A DNA stretch of 52,763 bases from an uncultured Prochlorococcus sp. (GTDB lineage Bacteria; Cyanobacteriota; Cyanobacteriia; PCC-6307; Cyanobiaceae): positions 1-52,763 of the forward strand of contig CACOFO010000004.1 in assembly GCA_902626435.1 (NCBI GenBank). The letters run 5' to 3'. Position 1 is the stretch's first letter, and each line of letters begins with the position of its first letter. Position numbers and translations under genes: made by a program. Below, in pieces: positions 18,184 to 26,233 of this stretch. The notes beneath the pieces are model-generated. The model saw only the letters and a program-made list of their open reading frames with translations. It did no database searches and had not been told where the DNA came from.

Positions 18184-19146
18184 GTGAAGAAAAGAATTGG
18201 ATTAGGTACTTGGTCTTGGGGGAATAAGCTTTTTTGGAATTACCAATCTACAAATGACGATGATTTACGTGATACATATAATGAAGCGTTACGAAGAGGT
18301 TTTGATCTAATTGATACTGCAGATTCTTATGGTACTGGGAATCTTCAGGGTAGAAGTGAGTTATTGATAGGCAAATTTTTACTTAATACTCCTTCAGCAA
18401 AGCAAAAAAGAATTCAAGTAGCAACTAAACTTGCACCTTATCCATGGAGAGTCGGTAACAGAGGATTTAATAAACCTTTTTTGAGAAGTTTAGAAAGACT
18501 TAATAATAAATTAGATATAGTGCAATTACATTGGTCAACTGCAAAATACAATCCTTGGCAGGAATTAGGGCTGTTGAATAATCTTTGCGATTTAAAAGAT
18601 CAAGGCTTTGATTTTCAAATTGGTTTATCAAATATAGGTCCTAAGAGGTTAAAAAAATTAATTAATTTCTTGGCAAAAAGAGAACATAGCCTAAAAAGTG
18701 TTCAGATACAGTTTTCTTTGCTTGCTCCCGATTTAGGAAAACAATATCAGGTAAAAAAAATTTGCGAAGAAAATAATATTGATTTCTTTGCTTATAGTCC
18801 GTTGTCCTTTGGAATATTATGTATTGATCCAGATAAAGAAGAAAATAAAGGAAAAAGTTTTATTCGTAAATTTTTATTTGAATACTATAAAAAACCAACA
18901 TATGAATTGCGGAGGTGTCTAAAAAGAATTGCGAATCAAAGATCAGTTTCCCAAGCGCAAGTAGCAATTAATTGGTGTTGTTATCAAGGAACTATTCCAC
19001 TCGTTGGAATGAGAAAAAAATCTCAGGTTATAGATATATCGAATGTATTCAATTGGAATTTAAATAAAAATGAATTTACCCTCCTTCAGGAAGTTTCAAA
19101 AAATTGTTTAAAAAAATTGCCTAAAAATCCTTTTTCTAGTCTTTGA
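18184..19146 (+). CDS. Aldo/keto reductase
   Basis: A 320-residue NADPH-dependent aldo/keto reductase with a TIM-barrel fold. The catalytic tetrad is visible: Asp in DLIDTADSYG, Tyr in the same DSYGTG, Lys in VATKLAPYPW, and His in VQLHWS. The C-terminal NADPH-binding part includes IPLVGMRKKSQV. The start is GTG at 18184. The substrate is unknown; cyanobacterial members are usually general carbonyl reductases. The 150 nt upstream, shared with the divergent ParA gene, shows no clear motif. Confidence 0.88.
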   Translation: MKKRIGLGTWSWGNKLFWNYQSTNDDDLRDTYNEALRRGFDLIDTADSYGTGNLQGRSELLIGKFLLNTPSAKQKRIQVATKLAPYPWRVGNRGFNKPFLRSLERLNNKLDIVQLHWSTAKYNPWQELGLLNNLCDLKDQGFDFQIGLSNIGPKRLKKLINFLAKREHSLKSVQIQFSLLAPDLGKQYQVKKICEENNIDFFAYSPLSFGILCIDPDKEENKGKSFIRKFLFEYYKKPTYELRRCLKRIANQRSVSQAQVAINWCCYQGTIPLVGMRKKSQVIDISNVFNWNLNKNEFTLLQEVSKNCLKKLPKNPFSSL

Positions 19147-19154
19147 TTAAATTT

Positions 19155-19292
19155 TTAGGTAGATATCTTCTTATTTTTTTTTATTTGACAACTACTATTC
19201 CATAGTTCATTTGGAAATTTTTCACCAGTGAATCTAATAACTTTAGGTTTCAGATTTATTATCAAATCATTTAACATTTTATTAGATTCCAT
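19155..19292 (-). CDS. Possible small protein (45 aa) next to ssrA
   Basis: Open for 45 codons from ATG (MESNKMLNDLIINLKPK... to ...KKNKKIST), downstream of ssrA on the same strand. It is basic, and the KPKVIRFTGEKFPNELWN segment has the look of a folded short protein. No Shine-Dalgarno is seen and I do not recognise it. The 150 nt between it and the ssrA terminator (19293-19445) is very AT-rich and shows only a weak inverted repeat near 19316-19342. Confidence 0.35.
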   Translation of the reverse strand: MESNKMLNDLIINLKPKVIRFTGEKFPNELWNSSCQIKKNKKIST

Positions 19293-19445
19293 TTTACACG
19301 GTCAGAGTTTTTAATAAGATAAATTAATTTAAAACTTATCTTGTCAGTATTTATACTTATAAAACTAAAAAAATTCTTTTTAATACAAGCAATTGCAGCA
19401 ATATTTACACACTAATAAATAATCTACTACAACTTTCTAGTTATT

Positions 19446-19472
19446 TAAAAAAGTGGAGTCCTTCCAGACTCC
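19446..19472 (-). terminator. Intrinsic terminator of ssrA
   Basis: On the minus strand GGAGTC, loop TGGAAG, GACTCC, then AC and TTTTTT. Hairpin and T-run face the direction of ssrA transcription, just after the coding piece. Confidence 0.75.
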
Positions 19473-19711
19473 GCGTATCATTTGGTTGATAAGGCTGATA
19501 TGACCCCATCTCCTTTAGGTTCAAGCAGCAACTGGTGCTGTTTGACGGGAGAAACTAACGATTTTGTTAGCGTTTGTGTTTTTGCTCTAACCGAGCCGGC
19601 TTCAGTCACCTTCCTTATGCCCCGTCGAAACCATTACAACCCCATATAGTAGTGGAGTTGAGCGGAATCGAACCGCTGTCCGAAACATCGGTTGAGATCA
19701 CCTAGTCCAAT
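19473..19711 (-). ncRNA. ssrA: Circularly permuted two-piece tmRNA
   Basis: tmRNA rescues stalled ribosomes and adds a degradation tag. Read leftward, the acceptor piece comes first: the T-arm GCGGTTCGATTCCGC and acceptor strand CAACTCCA end at 19653 with no CCA encoded. After a spacer of only 9 nt the coding piece begins at 19643 with GGGGTTG, which pairs with CAACTCC to close the tRNA-like acceptor stem. The tag frame starts at 19571. This is the permuted, two-RNA form known from alpha-cyanobacteria and alphaproteobacteria. The exact 5' end of the acceptor piece (about 19710) and 3' end of the coding piece are estimates; a -10-like TATAAA lies at 19723-19718. Confidence 0.93.
19521..19571 (-). 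other. tmRNA tag-peptide reading frame
   Basis: GCT resume codon to TGA encodes ANKIVSFSRQTAPVAA. The hydrophobic A-A end is the recognition signal for ClpXP-type proteases. The peptide agrees with the tag I know from Prochlorococcus, which supports both the RNA call and the organism. Confidence 0.93.
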
Positions 19712-19717
19712 TGGACA

Positions 19718-19723
19718 TTTATA
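19718..19723 (-). promoter_or_regulatory. Probable ssrA -10 box
   Basis: Minus-strand TATAAA about 7 nt before the estimated 5' end of the acceptor piece. The 12-bp palindrome GTCCAATTGGAC (19705-19716) follows at once and could form a small 5' hairpin in the precursor. No strong -35 is seen. Confidence 0.4.
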
Positions 19724-19776
19724 TTCTGACAGGCAAAATGAGTATTGAATAGTTTTTTTATTAAGTTTTATCGTAT

Positions 19777-20901
19777 ATGAATGTAGTTGCATCAGCTCCA
19801 GAGGGATTAGAGAAATCTTTAGCTGAGGAAATTTCAAATTTAGGTGGTTTTAATATTAATGCTCATAAAAGATTTATTAATTTTAAATGTGATTTTGAAA
19901 CTTTTTATAGAGTTCATTTCTATTCCAGATTAGCTTTTCGTTTTTATAGAGAAATTGCAATTTTTAATTGCTATGATAAACAATCATTATATGAGGGCGT
20001 TAAAGACTCATTTGATTGGTTAAATTGGTTGCCCTTTGAAAAAACGTTTAATGTTCAAGTAACTGGGAGAACATCTTCTTTAAGTCATACACATTTTACC
20101 GCTCTTGAAGTAAAAAATTCTATAACTGACTTGCAACAGGCAGTTTGGAATAAAAGGTCAAATATTTCTTTAGAAAATCCTGATTTGATAATTCATCTTC
20201 ATTTAAATAATAATAAAGCAATTATCAGCCTTCAAAGTACTGTGGAAAGCTTACATAAACGAGGCTATAGACCCGCAGTTGGAAATGCTCCATTAAAAGA
20301 AAATTTAGCTTCTGGATTGATAAATATGACTCAATGGAATGGTAAAGTCCCATTAATTGATTTTATGTGTGGATCAGGAACCTTTTTAATTGAGGCAGTA
20401 AATCAATTTCTTGAAGTCCCCATAAATATTGATCAAGTATATCTTTTTGAGAATTGGTTGGACTTTAGGAAAGATATTTTCCTTAATGAAAAAAATAAAG
20501 CAAAAAATAAAATTATTAATTATGAAAAATTACCAACAATAATAGGCTGTGAAATTAATAAAAAGGTTTTTGAGCAGGCAAAAGCAAATATATCATTGGC
20601 TGGACTCGAAAACTATATTGAACTTATAAATAATGATTTTTTAGAACTCTCATTAAAATGTACTCCTGGGATTATCATATGTAATCCTCCATACGGCAAA
20701 AAATTAGGTGATGAAAATGAATTGATTTGTTTATATGAACAAATGGGAATTTTCTTAAAGAATAATTTTTCAGGTTGGGAATTCTGGCTGCTAAGTGGAA
20801 ATCCAAAACTAACAAAATATTTGAAATTGAAATCTTCATTCAAAATTCCCGTTAGTAATGGGGGAATAGATTGTAGATGGATAAAGTATTTAATAAGGTA
20901 A
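19777..20901 (+). CDS. rlmL: 23S rRNA N2-guanine methyltransferase, RlmL type (THUMP + MTase)
   Basis: A 374-residue protein with an N-terminal THUMP RNA-binding domain (about 1-155) and a C-terminal Rossmann methyltransferase. SAM motif: DFMCGSGTFLIEAV. Catalytic N-methylation motif: CNPPYGKKLG. It corresponds to the RlmL half of E. coli RlmKL, which modifies G2445 of 23S rRNA; the RlmK half is absent, as is common outside gamma-proteobacteria. It starts about 65 nt from the ssrA 5' end, divergently. It converges with the YqjE-like gene with 1 nt between stops. Confidence 0.88.
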   Translation: MNVVASAPEGLEKSLAEEISNLGGFNINAHKRFINFKCDFETFYRVHFYSRLAFRFYREIAIFNCYDKQSLYEGVKDSFDWLNWLPFEKTFNVQVTGRTSSLSHTHFTALEVKNSITDLQQAVWNKRSNISLENPDLIIHLHLNNNKAIISLQSTVESLHKRGYRPAVGNAPLKENLASGLINMTQWNGKVPLIDFMCGSGTFLIEAVNQFLEVPINIDQVYLFENWLDFRKDIFLNEKNKAKNKIINYEKLPTIIGCEINKKVFEQAKANISLAGLENYIELINNDFLELSLKCTPGIIICNPPYGKKLGDENELICLYEQMGIFLKNNFSGWEFWLLSGNPKLTKYLKLKSSFKIPVSNGGIDCRWIKYLIR

Positions 20902-20902
20902 T

Positions 20903-21304
20903 TTATTTTTTTCCTAAAACGGCCTTTGTTGTCTTGCCTAAACCCTCTAATGTTTGAGGAAGATAAGGTCCTTTGGCTAATTTTCCTCCAAGCTTTAAAC
21001 TTAAGCCTGCAAGAAATAAATCGATAAATATTATTAGTAGTAAATTATATTCAATATTCCAGTTATTATATTTTGTAAGAAAAAGATAAAAAATAATATG
21101 GATGCAAATTAGTACTAATAATAATAATGTGCTGCCAATTGCCAAAAATATTCCACCACTAATTAATCTTCTTTTTTCTCTATCTACTTCTTGAAGAGCT
21201 ATCCTTACATGCAAATCCATCACTGAACTTGCGATTGCTGAAATTCTGGAGGCGGTATTTGCAAAGTTTTTATTTTTTGGTTTTTCCATATTATTTTCTA
21301 CCAC
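20903..21304 (-). CDS. YqjE/holin superfamily III-like membrane protein (DUF1469)
   Basis: About 128-133 residues with two hydrophobic segments, GGIFLAIGSTLLLLVLICIH.. and LLLIIFIDLFLAGLSLKLGG, after a helical cytosolic N-terminus containing ALQEVDREKRR. This layout is that of the DUF1469 / YqjE family. The start is either 21304, overlapping the upstream gene by 14 nt, or MEKPKNKNF at 21289, which clears it. It is coupled to the YqjD-like gene just upstream. Function in cyanobacteria is unknown; in E. coli the pair is membrane-associated. Confidence 0.7.
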   Translation of the reverse strand: MVENNMEKPKNKNFANTASRISAIASSVMDLHVRIALQEVDREKRRLISGGIFLAIGSTLLLLVLICIHIIFYLFLTKYNNWNIEYNLLLIIFIDLFLAGLSLKLGGKLAKGPYLPQTLEGLGKTTKAVLGKK

Positions 21305-21752
21305 TGTTTATAAGAGTTCCTATTAGTAAACCAATACCAGCGGCAATAGCAATAGATAATAGTGGTTTTTTTCTTATTGGACTCTCTATTTTTGGTCTAA
21401 GTGTATTGTTAAGTTCTTCTAATAATTCTTCTAATTGACTTTCGATAGGCCCAATTTTTTCTGATATTTCCCAATTGTTTTCTCTTATTGAATCAATGAT
21501 TTCAAAAAGTTGGCTTTTTATTCCAATTGCTGAGGTCCCACTATGGCTAGCTATTACTTCAACTAAATCATCAATACTCCCTTTTGTAGCTTCAAGGGTT
21601 TGTTGTGCAATGTTTGGCCATTTTTCTTTTATTAAAGGTATTAAACTGTCAATTTTTTCAAGTAACCATTTTTCCGAGATAACTTCTTTTTCAGGAAGAT
21701 AAGATTTATCTTCTTTTTCTTCAACTTCTTTGGGAGGATGGTAAGTCTCCAT
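21291..21752 (-). CDS. YqjD/ElaB-like (DUF883-type) membrane-anchored protein
   Basis: 153 residues: an acidic Pro/Glu N-terminus, a long amphipathic helical middle (about 30-125), and a C-terminal Gly-zipper membrane anchor PLLSIAIAAGIGLLIGTLI ending in GRK. This is the layout of YqjD/ElaB/YgaM proteins, which in E. coli bind ribosomes and sit in the inner membrane in stationary phase. The next gene is YqjE-like, matching the E. coli yqjD-yqjE order. Homology was judged from layout and tail, so ribosome binding here is inference. Confidence 0.65.
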   Translation of the reverse strand: METYHPPKEVEEKEDKSYLPEKEVISEKWLLEKIDSLIPLIKEKWPNIAQQTLEATKGSIDDLVEVIASHSGTSAIGIKSQLFEIIDSIRENNWEISEKIGPIESQLEELLEELNNTLRPKIESPIRKKPLLSIAIAAGIGLLIGTLINSGRK

Positions 21753-21922
21753 TATTTAAACTTATTTATTTTAAGATTAGACCCTATTTTCTTAATTTGG
21801 AACCCTTATCTAAAGAATTGTCCGATTTGTATAGAATAAAAACATATAAAAGTTTATTTACATTTTATATATCTACTCTGTTCTGCAGGAAGGTTTTGTT
21901 AAGCTATTACTGAATTTATTAA

Positions 21923-22078
21923 ATGAGTTTAAATTTCATCATGGATATTACATTTGCATCATTAATTTTTGCATCTCGCACAATCCCTACAGATTTTGGA
22001 TTAGTAGCCGCAGCTATCGCTGGAGCTGGAAGTTTGATATTCATTGCTTTAAGATTTGTTCCTGATTCAAGTAATTAA
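21923..22078 (+). CDS. Tiny single-pass membrane protein (45 or 51 aa)
   Basis: Either 51 codons from ATG 21923 or 45 from the in-frame ATG at 21941 (MDITFASLIFASR...). One hydrophobic span, GLVAAAIAGAGSLIFIALRFV, with a short polar end PDSSN. Size and topology recall low-mass photosystem or cytochrome b6f subunits, but it does not match PsbM, PsbT, PsbK, PsbY, PetN or PsaM as I know them. TATA-rich boxes occur 40-100 nt upstream. The rest of the 21753-22161 gap shows no other gene. Confidence 0.55.
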   Translation: MSLNFIMDITFASLIFASRTIPTDFGLVAAAIAGAGSLIFIALRFVPDSSN

Positions 22079-22161
22079 AAAACAGAAACCAATTCTAAGA
22101 AAATATATCTTTATCTCAACTTTGTTTTGAAAATAGATTCGATTTATTTATCAATTAAATA

Positions 22162-22524
22162 ATGAATAAATGGGTTTTGCTTGAACATAAAGTTTATTCT
22201 CCTAAATCTATAGATATTCATTATGATTTTCTTGTTGAAAATGGAATAGATTGTTTAACTTGGAAATTCTTAAAACTACCTTTATTAAATCAAGCTTCTA
22301 TAGAAATTTTTAAGCAGCCAAATCATAGACTGATATGGCTATCCAGAATGAAGCATGAACTTTCTGATAATAGAGGGTTTGTAAAAAGAATTGATCATGG
22401 GATATTTAAAAACGTTTCTGATAAATCGGACTCTGAATATTATCGATTCATTTTGGATGGTGAACTTCTTTATGGTTTGTTTGAAATTTCGGCTAATTCT
22501 TGTAGATTGAGCAAAAATTATTAA
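22162..22524 (+). CDS. Small protein resembling the LigD 3'-phosphoesterase domain
   Basis: A 120-residue protein with IHYDFLVENGIDCLTWKF (about 19-36), then NHRLIWLSRMKHEL and FVKRIDHGIFK. This order resembles the LigD phosphoesterase (HYDFRLE..LxSWAVPKG...RLAV.. and a late Gly turn). H20, D22 and H55 line up with the metal/catalytic His, Asp and His of that domain at nearly the same spacing. The first His (H9) is present with about five extra residues. No ligase or polymerase domain is attached. If real, it would trim 3'-phosphate or ribonucleotide ends. The resemblance was spotted by eye. Confidence 0.5.
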   Translation: MNKWVLLEHKVYSPKSIDIHYDFLVENGIDCLTWKFLKLPLLNQASIEIFKQPNHRLIWLSRMKHELSDNRGFVKRIDHGIFKNVSDKSDSEYYRFILDGELLYGLFEISANSCRLSKNY

Positions 22525-22606
22525 TATTAATTTATAAATAAACGTAATATTTCTATTGAGAATTTTTGGAAATTAGTTATTCTTATTTAGCTATTGAGAC
22601 TTTAGA

Positions 22607-25600
22607 TTGGTACATATCAATCAGGTCGAGTTTGAAAATTTTAAATCTTTTGGGGGAAGTGTAAAAATTCCCCTTGAAGAAGGTTTTACAGTGGTTACGG
22701 GGCCTAACGGTTCTGGGAAAAGCAATATTTTAGATGGAATTTTATTCTGTTTAGGTTTAGCTAATAGTAGAGGGATGAGGGCAGAAAGATTACCAGATCT
22801 AATAAATAACTCCAAAGTTAAAGAGGGTAAGTCATCTGAAACATCTGTATCGGTAAAATTTAATATTGAAGATTGGTCTCCTAGAGAGGACCTTCCGCCC
22901 TTGGAACTAGAAGATGAAATTACCCTTGATAAAGGTCAAAAAGAATGGGTAGTTTCTAGAAAATTAAGGCTTATGCCAGGTGGTTCTTATGCTTCGACTT
23001 ATACTTCCGATGGAAAACAATGTACTTTGCAACAAATACAAAGAATATTAAGGGATATTAGTGTTGATCCTGAAGGCAGCAATGTTGTTATGCAGGGTGA
23101 TGTAACAAGAATAGTATCAATGAATAATAAAGAGAGGAGAAATCTTATTGATGAATTGGCAGGAGTTGCACTTTTTGATGCAAGAATAGAACAAGCTAAT
23201 GCAAAATTAAATGACGTTTTCGAAAGACAAGAAAGATGCGAAATTTTAGAAAATGAATTGCAATCCAGTAAAAATAAGCTTGAAAAAGAATGTGAAAAAG
23301 CAAAGCGATATAAAGAATTAAAGGCAAAACTGCTTCAAATAATGGAATTAGAGAAAGTTCTTATTTTTTATAAACAAGTTAAGCATGTTGAATCTATAGA
23401 AAAAAAAGAAACTGAAATTGAAAAAAATAAAATATTATTTAATAAACAAAAAGAATCTACTAATAAAGAAATATCAGTATTAGAAGATGCTTTGAAAATT
23501 CTGATTGATGAGCTTAAGGAGAAAGGAGAGGATAAATTGATAAAAGTTAATTCTGATATTGGAAGTATTAATTCTAGTTTGAGAGAACTTGATAGGATAT
23601 CAAATTTGAATAAAGAAGAGGGGATTAAATTACAAAAGCAGAGAGATGAAATTGCAATGTCTAAGAGAAATATCGAGTCAGAAAAGATGAGACAAGAAAA
23701 TTTTGATGATAACTATTTAAATCAATTGAACATGCAAATTGATGATCTCACTTTAAAACATAAATTATCCAGAAAAAAACTTTCTGATGCGGCTGGAGAA
23801 TCTGGAGAATTCTCAAAACAAAGTATCAAATTAAATGCTGAGCTTGAAAGTATAAAAAATCAAATTAATCCTTTTGAAATCAAAATAAGGAAAGTTGAAG
23901 AAGAAACTATTCAAAATAATATTCAAAAAGATGAGATATTATCTCAGATCGACGCCCTAGAGTTAGAAAGGCAGAAACTTTTTGAGGGAAATCAAAGAAA
24001 AAAAGAGACATCCGACACAAAGAATAAAAACTTGGTAACTAATAGCTCAGAAATAAATTCTTTAAAAAATGAAATTGATTTATTAATTAAAACTAAATCA
24101 AGGCTAAACAACGAGCAATTAAGGCTTGAGAAGGATTTATCTAGATTAGAAAGTAGAAAGGAAGCTTTAAATGAATCTAGAGGTTCATATGCTCTTAGAA
24201 TTCTTTTAGAAGCAGGCTTAGAGGGTATACATGGTTATGTAGCTCAACTTGGAGAGGTCAGTGAGAAAAATAGATATGCATTAGAAATTGCTGCTGGAAA
24301 TAGACTAGGACAAATTGTTGTTGATAATGATCATATTGCGGCTAAAGCAATTGAAATCCTAAAAAAGAAGAAAGCTGGAAGATTAACTTTTTTACCTTTA
24401 AATAGAATTAGAGGTCAAAAAAAGAATTATGCAATTTCAAGATTTGAAAATAAAATGGAGAATGGATTTATTGATAAAGCTATTAATCTTATTACTTTTG
24501 ATGAAGTCTATTTAGATGTTTTTCGTTATGTTTTTGGAGATACTTTGGTGTTCTCAGACTTATCCTCAGCTAGGTTATCTAAACAAAAAAATAGGTTGGT
24601 TACCTTGGGTGGTGAATTATTAGAAGCAAGTGGCGCCATTACAGGAGGTAGTAAGTTAAATAAAGATTTGGCTTATAGGTTTGGAATTAATAATGATAAT
24701 GATGATTCTAGTCCAATAAAAGAAAGATTATTAGTTATAGAGGAGGCTTTAAAAGAGTCAAATAATAATTTGATTATAAAAAATAATATACTTAATAAAT
24801 TAAACTCTTACCGTAGTCAAATAATTGAGGATTGTGCCTCGTTTAATAAAGAAATTGAAGTAAATCAAGATTCTCTCAAGGCTGTTTCGCAAAGGATTGA
24901 GGATTGTAAATCGAGATTAAATAAACTTGATATGGCTAATAATTTATTAGTTAACGAGTTAGATCATTTAAAAAATGAATTGAAGCCTTATCATGATAAG
25001 TTTGATCAATTACAAAATATTCAAAAGGCTAATTATGAAAAAAATCAAAAATCATCATTAATAGTTTTTAATAACGATTTTAATAATCTTGATAAAAAAC
25101 TTGAATTACTCATTAAGGAGAGAGATACATTAATAGATAAAAAAAATCAATTTGCTCTAAATAAAGAGCGTATCAATAATTCATTAAAAATAACTTTGCT
25201 ACAAGAAAAGAATTTGCAGGAATCTATCAAGGAGCTTGCAATTGCTCATAGTGAATGGATCGAAAAAAGAGATAAATTTAAAAAAGAGCTTTTAGTTCTC
25301 GATAATCAAAAGAATTCCCTAGAGAAAGATCTTGGTTTATTGAGAAGGAAAAGAGATGAATTAAACTCTTCAATTTCAAATAAAAGGCAAGAATATAATA
25401 ACTATTTGTTGAAGCTTGAATATCTTGAAAGGGATATGAATTCTCTTAAAGAAGAGATTAGGAGCGAGAAAATAAAATTAGAAAATTATAAAAAAGATCT
25501 GCCTAAGCCTTTCCCGCAGTTTGGAGAGTATGAAGGGAAAAGTCTTGAATCTTTGCAATCAGAAATCTCGATCATAAATTCAAAACTACAAAGCTTAGAA

Positions 25601-26188
25601 CCTGTTAATATGTTGGCTCTTGATGAATTAGAAGAATTAATTGAGAGGTTAAGTGGTTTGCGAGAAAAATTAGAAATTCTATCTAATGAAAGATCAGAAT
25701 TATTACTGAGAATAGAAACTGTTTCTACGATGCGGCAGGAGGCTTTTATGCAAGCATTTACAGAAGTTGATAAACACTTTAGAGAGATTTTTGCAAATTT
25801 ATCTGATGGAGATGGTTGTCTTCAACTTGAAAATCCTAATTCTCCCTTAGAGGGAGGATTAACTTTGGTGGCTCATCCCAAGGGAAAAAATGTCAGAAGA
25901 TTAGCCTCTATGTCAGGCGGTGAGAAGTCATTAACTGCTTTAAGTTTTTTATTTGCTTTGCAAAAGTATAAACCTTCACCTTTTTATGCATTAGATGAGG
26001 TTGATAGTTTCTTAGATGGTATCAATGTTGAAAGATTATCAAAATTAATATCTAATCAGTCAGCAAATGCTCAGTTTATAGTAGTAAGTCATAGACGGCC
26101 TATGATTAGTGCGTCTGAACGAACAATTGGGGTTGCGCAAGCAAGAGGAGCTAATACTCAAGTTCTTGGGTTACCAAATGCTGCATAA
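22607..26188 (+). CDS. smc: Chromosome segregation ATPase SMC
   Basis: A 1193-residue structural-maintenance-of-chromosomes protein that compacts and resolves the nucleoid. The Walker A GPNGSGKSN is at about 32-40. Two long coiled coils flank a hinge (about 525-690) with EIAAGNRLGQIVV and GGELLEASGAITGGS. The ABC signature SGGEKSL (about 1103) and Walker B FYALDEVDSFLD (about 1126) close the C-terminal head. The start is TTG at 22607, giving MVHINQVEFENFKSF, the usual N-terminus. No scpA or scpB is adjacent. The PRC-barrel gene follows 45 nt later. Confidence 0.97.
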   Translation: MVHINQVEFENFKSFGGSVKIPLEEGFTVVTGPNGSGKSNILDGILFCLGLANSRGMRAERLPDLINNSKVKEGKSSETSVSVKFNIEDWSPREDLPPLELEDEITLDKGQKEWVVSRKLRLMPGGSYASTYTSDGKQCTLQQIQRILRDISVDPEGSNVVMQGDVTRIVSMNNKERRNLIDELAGVALFDARIEQANAKLNDVFERQERCEILENELQSSKNKLEKECEKAKRYKELKAKLLQIMELEKVLIFYKQVKHVESIEKKETEIEKNKILFNKQKESTNKEISVLEDALKILIDELKEKGEDKLIKVNSDIGSINSSLRELDRISNLNKEEGIKLQKQRDEIAMSKRNIESEKMRQENFDDNYLNQLNMQIDDLTLKHKLSRKKLSDAAGESGEFSKQSIKLNAELESIKNQINPFEIKIRKVEEETIQNNIQKDEILSQIDALELERQKLFEGNQRKKETSDTKNKNLVTNSSEINSLKNEIDLLIKTKSRLNNEQLRLEKDLSRLESRKEALNESRGSYALRILLEAGLEGIHGYVAQLGEVSEKNRYALEIAAGNRLGQIVVDNDHIAAKAIEILKKKKAGRLTFLPLNRIRGQKKNYAISRFENKMENGFIDKAINLITFDEVYLDVFRYVFGDTLVFSDLSSARLSKQKNRLVTLGGELLEASGAITGGSKLNKDLAYRFGINNDNDDSSPIKERLLVIEEALKESNNNLIIKNNILNKLNSYRSQIIEDCASFNKEIEVNQDSLKAVSQRIEDCKSRLNKLDMANNLLVNELDHLKNELKPYHDKFDQLQNIQKANYEKNQKSSLIVFNNDFNNLDKKLELLIKERDTLIDKKNQFALNKERINNSLKITLLQEKNLQESIKELAIAHSEWIEKRDKFKKELLVLDNQKNSLEKDLGLLRRKRDELNSSISNKRQEYNNYLLKLEYLERDMNSLKEEIRSEKIKLENYKKDLPKPFPQFGEYEGKSLESLQSEISIINSKLQSLEPVNMLALDELEELIERLSGLREKLEILSNERSELLLRIETVSTMRQEAFMQAFTEVDKHFREIFANLSDGDGCLQLENPNSPLEGGLTLVAHPKGKNVRRLASMSGGEKSLTALSFLFALQKYKPSPFYALDEVDSFLDGINVERLSKLISNQSANAQFIVVSHRRPMISASERTIGVAQARGANTQVLGLPNAA

Positions 26189-26233
26189 ACACACTTTTTT
26201 AAATTTATACGTCAGAATGATTAAAAGGTATTT

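Noticed and set aside
19634-19837. 67-codon ORF on the minus strand
   Set aside because: Lies over the tmRNA acceptor piece and the rlmL start; not coding.
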